Origin: BOG-933 sp037147415
GTDB taxonomy: Bacteria; Pseudomonadota; Alphaproteobacteria; Azospirillales; Azospirillaceae
DNA length: 19,990 nucleotides
Direction of reading: 5' to 3'
Assembly (NCBI GenBank): GCA_037147415.1
Contig: JBAWVF010000062.1
Coordinates: 1 to 19,990, forward strand
The stretch's first letter is position 1; each line of letters begins with the position of its first letter. The position numbers and the translations under genes are program-made. This document shows, piece by piece, positions 14,848-19,990 of this stretch. The notes under the pieces are model-generated. The model ran no database searches, was not told where the DNA came from, and was given only the letters and a program-made list of their open reading frames with translations.

Positions 14848-16242
14848 TCAGTCGGCGGACTGGTTGCGCCCGGCCCCGGCCGGCGACTGGTCGGTGCCGG
14901 GATTGCCGCCGATGTGAATCTGGGTCGCCGGGAAACTCAAGCCCAGCCGCTTTTCCCGCTCCCGGTCGGCGGCGATCCGCGCGTCGACCTCCTCGGGGTC
15001 GTAGCCCTCGGCTTCGATCACGTCGGAGCGGGCCTTGAAGCCGGCCTGCACCGCCAGCAACTCGGCCTGCCGGTCCTTCAGGGGATCGACCCACTCCCAC
15101 TTCGGCGGAATCCATTTGACCGCCATGTAGGGATCGGGGTCGCGGGCGAAACCGGGCAGGTCCAGCGCTCCGGACAACACGGCGGTGGTCAGCCAGCGCT
15201 GCCAGACCGGCCGGCACAGCTGCATCACCAAGACAGAATGCTGGATCGCCTCGATCCGGCGGCGGAACTCCAGCAGCGCGGTGCGGCTGCTGGAATAGTT
15301 GACCTTGGTCATGTCGCCGGTGACGCACTGGTAAGGCACGGCGAGCGCGGCGCAGATGGCCAGCAGCGTTCTGAACTGGAAGGCTTCGTAGCTGCCGCCG
15401 ACATCGGCCGGGCTGGAGAACTTGATGTCCTCGCCCGGCAGCAGCACCTGCATCGTGCCCGGCTTCTTCTTGCGGTCCAGTTCGGCGTCGTCATAGAGGT
15501 CCAAAAGCCACAGTTTGACGATGGCCGGAGCAAAGCGCGACAGGCCGCGGGTCTGGCCGCCCTCGACCGGATCGACCAGATGGATGATCTCGGAGGCCGG
15601 CACCCGTACCGGCACGCCACCCGCGCCCCAGCGGTCGGTGGTGTCGGCGGGATGATTACGCCAGAACCAGTAGGCCACCCGCACGCCGATCGGATTGAAC
15701 TCGATGCCCTGGCGGATGATGTTGCCGCCGGCAGCCGGCTGGGTCAGGCTCAGGCACAGTTGCTCGGACGGCAACATCTGCAGCTGCAACGGCACCGACA
15801 GGCCGTCCGACGGGCGCCGGGGCCGAAAGCGGATGAACACTTCGCCCGCAATGAACATCTCGCGCACCGCCCGACGCAACTGGCCGTAGAAGTCGGTCAG
15901 GCCCTCGGCGTCGGACTCGTCGGTCCAGGTGAGCCATGCCGCCTGGATCGCCTCCTTCAGCGCCGCGTCCCTGACCAGCGACGACGGCTTGATCCCGGCG
16001 CCGACCGTGTTGCTGGCGAAGCTCTCGACCGCCGCCGCCGCGTAGCCGTTGTTGCGCACCAGATAGCGCGCCCGCGCCGTCACCGTCTGACCGGAAGCCG
16101 CGATCAGGGTATTGATGTGGAAGCCGGCCGGGATGAACGAGGCCAGCCGCCGTCCCAACGCCCCGGCCTCGATGCCGCCGATCATGGCGAGGAAGCGCGG
16201 CCGGGACGGCACCAGGGCGGTGAGAGTCTGAAGCAGGCCCAT
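14848..16242 (-). CDS. Phage portal protein, lambda family
   Basis: The 464-residue protein starts MGLLQTLTALVPSRPRFLAM. It shows the family segments: RARYLVRNNGYAAAAVESFA and NTVGAGIKPSS near the N-terminus, VFIRFRPRR in the stem-wing region, and GVRVAYWFWRNHP, IIHLVDPVEGGQTRGLSRFA and TGDMTKVNYSSSRTALLEFR further on. Twelve copies normally form the channel through which DNA is packaged and to which the connector and tail attach. The length is close to normal and it appears intact. Its ATG overlaps the TGA of the gpW-like gene by one base (TGATG). The protease remnant starts 17 bases downstream. Confidence 0.92.
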   Translation of the reverse strand: MGLLQTLTALVPSRPRFLAMIGGIEAGALGRRLASFIPAGFHINTLIAASGQTVTARARYLVRNNGYAAAAVESFASNTVGAGIKPSSLVRDAALKEAIQAAWLTWTDESDAEGLTDFYGQLRRAVREMFIAGEVFIRFRPRRPSDGLSVPLQLQMLPSEQLCLSLTQPAAGGNIIRQGIEFNPIGVRVAYWFWRNHPADTTDRWGAGGVPVRVPASEIIHLVDPVEGGQTRGLSRFAPAIVKLWLLDLYDDAELDRKKKPGTMQVLLPGEDIKFSSPADVGGSYEAFQFRTLLAICAALAVPYQCVTGDMTKVNYSSSRTALLEFRRRIEAIQHSVLVMQLCRPVWQRWLTTAVLSGALDLPGFARDPDPYMAVKWIPPKWEWVDPLKDRQAELLAVQAGFKARSDVIEAEGYDPEEVDARIAADREREKRLGLSFPATQIHIGGNPGTDQSPAGAGRNQSAD

Positions 16243-16442
16243 CAGAACAGGTCCTTGTCGGCAACGATGCGGATCTGCCGCACCGTCCGGCGGCCGGGAT
16301 CAAGCGCGGCCTCGACCTCGCGCAGCGCGGCGCGCAGATCGGCCAGCGAGCGGTACTCGACGATGCGACCGTCGTAGCTGACGCGCAGCACGCCGCTGGC
16401 GATGGCCTCGCGCAGGGCGTCACGGTGGGCATCGGTGTACAT
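16242..16442 (-). CDS. gpW-like head-tail joining protein (66 aa)
   Basis: The protein MYTDAHRDALREAIASGVLR followed by VSYDGRIVEYRSLADLRAAL matches the short gpW/gp16-type proteins of lambda-like phages. A helix is followed by a beta hairpin around VSYDGR and a second helix. They sit beside the portal and stabilise the filled head. Length and position directly before the portal gene are as expected. Upstream, where the large terminase subunit would normally end, I see no terminase sequence. Confidence 0.8.
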   Translation of the reverse strand: MYTDAHRDALREAIASGVLRVSYDGRIVEYRSLADLRAALREVEAALDPGRRTVRQIRIVADKDLF

Positions 16443-16568
16443 GCCGCCACTCCCGATTGCGGTCGCGCCGGATCATCTCCGGCTCCGAAGATGCCGAACA
16501 ACGCACTGAAGTTGCTCTACTTTAACTGGATGAACCGCCGGAACAGCGCCTGTATGGGGGCAGAAACC

Positions 16569-16593
16569 GGGGCGGCTGGCGCCCCGACCAGCC
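16569..16593 (+). promoter_or_regulatory. Two mutually exclusive leader hairpins before the DUF3489 gene
   Basis: GGGGCG (16569-16574) pairs with CGCCCC (16580-16585). Alternatively GGCTGG (16574-16579) pairs with CCAGCC (16588-16593). The second stem ends three bases before the GAGGA ribosome site at 16596. Switching between them could alter translation. The area is GC-rich, so chance pairing is possible. Confidence 0.3.
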
Positions 16594-16608
16594 CCGAGGA
16601 TGCAACCC

Positions 16609-17397
16609 ATGACGACGCTTTCCGACTTGACCTTGAAGCAGCTGGTCGCGATCTACAGCGCGGTCTCCGGCAAAACCGTTGGAGTGAAATTTTTCAACAG
16701 CAAGGCCACGGGGGTCCGCCGGGTCGAAGCCCTGCTCGCCGAGGGCAATGTCACCCTGAACGACGCCTTCCGCGCGGCTGAAATCGAATTTGAACTCGAA
16801 CCGGCCCCCGCAGCCTCCGAGATCGAAACCGACCACGACGGCCGCGAGCCGGAACAGACCGCCCCCTCCGGCGAAGACGACATCCCCAGCGGCGAATCCC
16901 TGCCCGAGGACGAAACCCCACCCGAGCCGGAAGCCGCCCCGGCTGCGGAGACGCCCGAAACCCTCGACGCCGCCACGATCCTGACCAGCTCCTTGGTCAT
17001 CAACGACACCCGCGACTGGCTGGTCCGCTACCTGATCGACAGCGCCGGACTCGATCCCGAGACGGCGGTGCTGGCCGCCCTGCGCGCGGTCGCCGCCCTC
17101 AAGCTGCCCGAACCGGCAACCCGGCCCGAACCCGCCGCGCCGCGCCAGCCACGCACCGGCAGCAAGCAGGATCAGGTGATCGTCCTGCTGCGCCGGCCCG
17201 AGGGCGCCACCCTGGCCCAGATCGGCGAAGCCACCGGCTGGGCACCGCACACCTGCCGGGGCGTCCTGGCCGGCGCCCTCAAGAAGAGGCTGGGCCTGAC
17301 CGTCACCACCGAGCGCATCCGCTTGGTCGGCCCGAATAAGGGCTGCGCACAAGGCAGCTACACGATATATCGAGTAAAGCCTGAGCAGGCTGCCTAA
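16609..17397 (+). CDS. DUF3489-type winged-helix protein (262 aa)
   Basis: This is the only plus-strand gene. The N-terminal unit MTTLSDLTLKQLVAIYSAVS (through GVRRVEALLAE) looks like a small helical DNA-binding-type domain. A long acidic, proline-rich linker follows (about residues 62-125). The C-terminal unit GSKQDQVIVLLRRPEGATLA, then ATGWAPHTCRGVLAGALKKR and YTIYRV, is the DUF3489 winged helix. These proteins are thought to bind DNA, but their role is not known to me. GAGGA lies eight bases before the ATG at 16609, which favours it over the ATG at 16600. It occupies part of the space where terminase would be expected and is read divergently from the head genes. Confidence 0.78.
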   Translation: MTTLSDLTLKQLVAIYSAVSGKTVGVKFFNSKATGVRRVEALLAEGNVTLNDAFRAAEIEFELEPAPAASEIETDHDGREPEQTAPSGEDDIPSGESLPEDETPPEPEAAPAAETPETLDAATILTSSLVINDTRDWLVRYLIDSAGLDPETAVLAALRAVAALKLPEPATRPEPAAPRQPRTGSKQDQVIVLLRRPEGATLAQIGEATGWAPHTCRGVLAGALKKRLGLTVTTERIRLVGPNKGCAQGSYTIYRVKPEQAA

Positions 17398-17462
17398 GAA
17401 CGGCTCCTAACTTCTGACAACGTCATAAATATCGTATAAATATGAGGGCGGTAGAACACGTA

Positions 17463-18263
17463 TCAAGGAAGCATATGAAAGTATTCTGATGAAATTACTT
17501 GGACGACCTTGTCCCACTTTACATACGGAAACGCCCCACCACTTTTGAAGAAAAATTTTTTCAGTGACATTATGTCAATTCCGTGAACGGATAAGCTTGC
17601 AAGTCTATATATCGGATAAATATATGAAATTTTATTGCCAAAGTCATTCTTCACATGATCTAGCATAGATCTTACGTCTAGTTTATTTGGAAAAGCAAAA
17701 GACGTAGATATACTTCCGATTCCACCACTCCCAGCAAGCGCACTGACAAATGGCTGTGCAGAAATATCACTATGGATTTTATTATACTGATCGCAGAAGT
17801 TGCCCCTATATTCATCAATGCGCGTCTGCTCTGTACCTCTACTTTCTGAGTGCTTAATATACATCATCCAGAAGAAAGTTTCAACAGATGCGCGTAGTAT
17901 GATATTCTGAATACGCAAAATTCTTTCCTTTTCATTCACATCTTCCAAGGACACCTCGAGACTTTTGACCATATTTCCCAATTGAACTTCACAGAGAAAA
18001 TTCTCTATAACATCCACAATAATTTCACCAAAAGCAGATGAAGTAAATGATTGGTTTTTCTTGGCTTTATAGAGCTTGTAGAAAAGAGAGTCATGAGCAA
18101 TATTCATAGTAATTTCCATCATGACAGCCTCGTCACCTTCGGCCTCAAGCCAGTCATCCATATCTCCACCATGAATCATTCCCTTCTTTATCCATATCTC
18201 ATACGCCGCCCTCCTAATAATGCTTTCAGATATTTCTTTCAGCTGATCCAATGTCCTTGCCAT
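17463..18263 (-). CDS. AT-rich inserted gene with DUF2934-like N-terminus (266 aa)
   Basis: Residues 15-42 (IIRRAAYEIWIKKGMIHGGD, then MDDWLEAE) fit the DUF2934 pattern. The remainder is helical and unknown. YRLASLSVHGIDIMSLKKFF near the C-terminus recalls HEPN/DUF5677-like proteins, but I would not rely on it. I chose the ATG at 18263, with GGAG eight bases before it. An earlier ATG at 18308 lies inside a probable -10 element. The gene is strikingly AT-rich compared with both neighbours, so it is a recent arrival. It stands alone, with its own likely promoter, in the manner of a phage moron or defence cargo gene. Confidence 0.65.
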   Translation of the reverse strand: MARTLDQLKEISESIIRRAAYEIWIKKGMIHGGDMDDWLEAEGDEAVMMEITMNIAHDSLFYKLYKAKKNQSFTSSAFGEIIVDVIENFLCEVQLGNMVKSLEVSLEDVNEKERILRIQNIILRASVETFFWMMYIKHSESRGTEQTRIDEYRGNFCDQYNKIHSDISAQPFVSALAGSGGIGSISTSFAFPNKLDVRSMLDHVKNDFGNKISYIYPIYRLASLSVHGIDIMSLKKFFFKSGGAFPYVKWDKVVQVISSEYFHMLP

Positions 18264-18303
18264 TTGTTGTGCTCCCACGGCGCGATTGTTAATGCAACAA
18301 TTC

Positions 18304-18333
18304 ATCATCCCCTCTATCTTGAAACATTGTCAA
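18304..18333 (-). promoter_or_regulatory. Probable promoter of the DUF2934-like gene
   Basis: On the minus strand a perfect TTGACA (18333-18328) is followed after 18 bases by GATGAT (18309-18304), which matches the -10 consensus at four of six positions. The predicted transcript would start about 35 bases before the ATG at 18263, consistent with that start. Confidence 0.42.
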
Positions 18334-18342
18334 GTTGAAACA
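18319..18342. repeat. Direct repeat TTGAAACA flanking the -35 element
   Basis: TTGAAACA occurs at 18319-18326 and 18335-18342, a spacing of 16 bases, on either side of the -35 of the DUF2934-like gene. It may be a pair of regulator half-sites. With only two copies this could be chance. Confidence 0.35.
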
Positions 18343-18387
18343 CCAAGAGCATTGAGCATTTCAGTATCGCTTGAAAGACGTTTATAA

Positions 18388-19647
18388 TCAGATTGATAGC
18401 CTCGCGTCGGCAAAGGTCACACCCGCGCCATCGAGCACGGCCGCTTCCCCGGTCAGGGTCTGCCAGCGCGTCACCGCGACGTCGACATAGCGGGGATCGA
18501 GTTCGAGGGCGAAACAGCGGCGGCCGGTGCGCTCGGCGGCGACGAGCGTGGTGCCGGAGCCGGAGAACGGCTCATAGACGCTGTCGCCGTCCTCGGAATT
18601 GTTCTCGATCGAGCGGCGCATGCAGGCGACCGGCTTCTGGGTGCCGTGGACGGTGGCGCCGTCATCCTCGCCGCTGGCGATCGGCCAGACCGTGGCCTGA
18701 TCCCGCGCCCCCTGCCAATGGCCGGTTCCGCCCTTGCGAACGGCGTACCAGCAGGGTTCATGCTGCCAATGATAATCACCACGCCCGAGCACGAAGCGGG
18801 GCTTCGACCAGATGATCTGGCTGCGGACGACGAAGCCGCAGACCTCGAGACTTTCCGCGACCACCCGCGCATGAACGGCGGCGTGCCAGACATAAACGAC
18901 CTCACCGGGGAACAGCGCCCAGGCTTCCCGCCAGTCGGCGCGGTCGTCGTTGGCAACCTTGCCGGTGCGGCTGGTGCTCGACACCCCGGCCTCGTTGCGC
19001 CAAGCGGGATCGTAGGACACGCCGTAGGGTGGATCGGTCACCATCAGGTGCGGCACGGCGCCGGCCAGCAGCCGCTCCACGTCGGTCGCCACCGTGGCGT
19101 CGCCGCAGAGAAGACGATGTTTTCCCAGAACCCACAGGTCGCCGGGACGCGACACCGGCTCGGCCGGCGGTTCTAGAGCGGCGTCCTCGTCGGCGGAGTC
19201 CGCGCCGGCACCGTCGTCTTCACCATCTCCGTCCAGCAGGTTTTCCAGTTCCTCGCCGCCGAAGCCGGTGAGGTCGAGATCGAACTCCAGCCCCTGAAGC
19301 TCCTCGATCTCCAGCCGCAGCAACTCGTCGTTCCAGCCGGCGTTGAGCGCCAGCTTGTTGTCGGCGATGCGGAACGCCTTCTTCTGCGCTTCCGACAGAT
19401 GCGCCAGCACGATCACCGGCACGGTGTCCAGCCCGAGCCAGCGGGCGGCCAGCACCCGGCCGTGGCCGGCGATCAGCACCCCCGCCTCGTCGACCAGGCA
19501 CGGGTTGTTGAAGCCGAACTCGGCCAGCGATCCCGCGATCTGCGCCACCTGCTCGTCCGAATGGGTGCGGGCGTTGCGGGCATAGGGGATCAGCCGGTCC
19601 AAAGGCCGGGTCTCGATCTGAAGCTCGGACATGGCGGAAGCCTTCAT
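18388..19647 (-). CDS. ParB-domain DNA methyltransferase (N4-cytosine/N6-adenine type)
   Basis: Residues 6-100 form a ParB/sulfiredoxin-like domain (LIPYARNARTHSDEQVAQIA, GHGRVLAARW 61-70). After an acidic linker comes a beta-class methyltransferase. Catalytic motif IV is TDPPYG at 204-209, HGTQKP is at 334-339, and the S-adenosylmethionine motif I is FSGSGTT at 361-367, in the circularly permuted order of that class. Such enzymes are common near the packaging genes of proteobacterial prophages and methylate phage or host DNA, often against restriction. The ATG at 19647 overlaps the TGA of the previous methyltransferase (ATGA). A second ATG at 19632 has AAGG upstream and would remove five residues. 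All key motifs are present. Confidence 0.92.
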   Translation of the reverse strand: MKASAMSELQIETRPLDRLIPYARNARTHSDEQVAQIAGSLAEFGFNNPCLVDEAGVLIAGHGRVLAARWLGLDTVPVIVLAHLSEAQKKAFRIADNKLALNAGWNDELLRLEIEELQGLEFDLDLTGFGGEELENLLDGDGEDDGAGADSADEDAALEPPAEPVSRPGDLWVLGKHRLLCGDATVATDVERLLAGAVPHLMVTDPPYGVSYDPAWRNEAGVSSTSRTGKVANDDRADWREAWALFPGEVVYVWHAAVHARVVAESLEVCGFVVRSQIIWSKPRFVLGRGDYHWQHEPCWYAVRKGGTGHWQGARDQATVWPIASGEDDGATVHGTQKPVACMRRSIENNSEDGDSVYEPFSGSGTTLVAAERTGRRCFALELDPRYVDVAVTRWQTLTGEAAVLDGAGVTFADARLSI

Positions 19648-19990
19648 GCGGCAGGAAGATCAACGCCCCGCCCGGCGGCGGTTTCGGCGAACACGCCGCC
19701 GCCGTCCAGCCGGGCGGGCTGATCGGGATGGAGTTCGTTCCAGCGCCGCACCGCGACGTCGACATACTCGGGCGCAAGGTCCATCGCCCGGCAGCGCCGT
19801 CCCAGCCGTTCGGCCGCGACAATGCTCGTGCCCGAACCCCCGAACGGCTCGTAGGTGATCTCGCCCGGATCGGTGAAGGCGGCGATCATGTGTTCGACCA
19901 GCGCCGTTGGGAACACCGCCGGGTGCTCGACCTCAATGCCGCGCGCCTTGTGCCGGCCGATGCGGATGACGCTGTCGGGTAGCCGGAACT
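19644..19990 (-). CDS. Second DNA methyltransferase, C-terminal part (cut by window edge)
   Basis: The frame is open to the right edge and reads SVIRIGRHKARGIEVEHPAV, then FPTALVEHMIAAFTDPGEIT and YEPFGGSGTS (motif I). It ends in the EYVDVAVRRWNELHP helix typical of N4/N6 site-specific methyltransferases of the beta class. The last 60 residues resemble the same part of the downstream enzyme, so the two may be related copies. The catalytic DPPY or SPPY motif would lie beyond the edge. The two genes overlap as ATGA and probably form one operon. Confidence 0.88.
   Translation of the reverse strand, partial: FRLPDSVIRIGRHKARGIEVEHPAVFPTALVEHMIAAFTDPGEITYEPFGGSGTSIVAAERLGRRCRAMDLAPEYVDVAVRRWNELHPDQPARLDGGGVFAETAAGRGVDLPAA

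Noticed and set aside
14914..16377. Long plus-strand open frame (487 codons)
   Set aside because: It is the antisense of the portal and gpW-like genes, whose family match is clear. Its translation is low-complexity.
16522..17352. Minus-strand open frame (276 codons) opposite the DUF3489 gene
   Set aside because: Glycine-rich antisense translation. The plus-strand protein has recognisable domains and a ribosome site.
18264..18308. Earlier ATG (18308) for the DUF2934-like gene
   Set aside because: It overlaps the probable -10 element. GGAG precedes the ATG at 18263 with better spacing.
1..19990. CRISPR arrays, tRNA, rRNA and attachment sites
   Set aside because: No regularly spaced repeats, no tRNA-like cloverleaf, no rRNA and no integrase or flanking repeat were found by eye.

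Overview
The window is almost entirely prophage. It reads as a decaying lambda-like, long-tailed prophage in a GC-rich proteobacterium. An alphaproteobacterium of the Rhodospirillales type is my best guess from gene content and codon use, but I see no host gene that would prove it. Nearly every gene lies on the minus strand, so the phage order runs from the right end of the window to the left.

Right to left, the backbone is as follows. Two adjacent DNA methyltransferases (19990-18388, the first cut by the window edge) come first. A gpW-like joining protein (16442-16242) and a lambda-family portal (16242-14848) follow. Next are the remains of an S49 (SppA/gpC-like) prohead protease (14830-14342) and the remains of a gpE-type major capsid protein (about 13311-12632). 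A lysis group sits here: GH108 endolysin, holin-like protein, and a membrane/lipoprotein-like protein (12579-11111). Then come a head-tail joining protein fused to a second domain, a paralogous structural protein, a tail-completion-like protein, a TGT/DpdA-like enzyme, a tail-terminator-like protein and the tail tube. The last part holds a PP-loop (PAPS reductase/DndC-like) enzyme, three small tail genes, and at the left edge the frameshifted start of what looks like the tape measure protein.

Three blocks of visibly lower GC interrupt this backbone. (A) About 180-5100 holds a three-gene, translationally coupled cassette between the tail chaperone-like gene and the tape measure: a MerR-like HTH protein, a 1033-residue Eco57I-type DNA adenine methyltransferase, and a PD-(D/E)XK nuclease-like protein. 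It is preceded by a perfect 26-bp inverted repeat overlapping its probable promoter. I read it as a compact restriction-modification or related defence system. (B) About 13310-14350 holds one AT-rich gene with an E..D..QxK nuclease-like signature. It has replaced the 3' end of the protease gene, the genes expected after it, and the 5' part of the capsid gene. (C) 17463-18387 holds an AT-rich gene with a DUF2934-like N-terminus. It lies where the terminase would be expected, beside the only plus-strand gene (DUF3489 type).

The protease and capsid genes are broken, the tape measure appears frameshifted, and no terminase is seen. The element is therefore probably grounded as a phage. Its nucleic-acid enzymes (two ParB/N4-N6-type methyltransferases, a TGT-like enzyme, a PP-loop enzyme, the R-M-like trio and the QxK protein) look intact. 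The stretch may now serve the host as a defence and DNA-modification locus.
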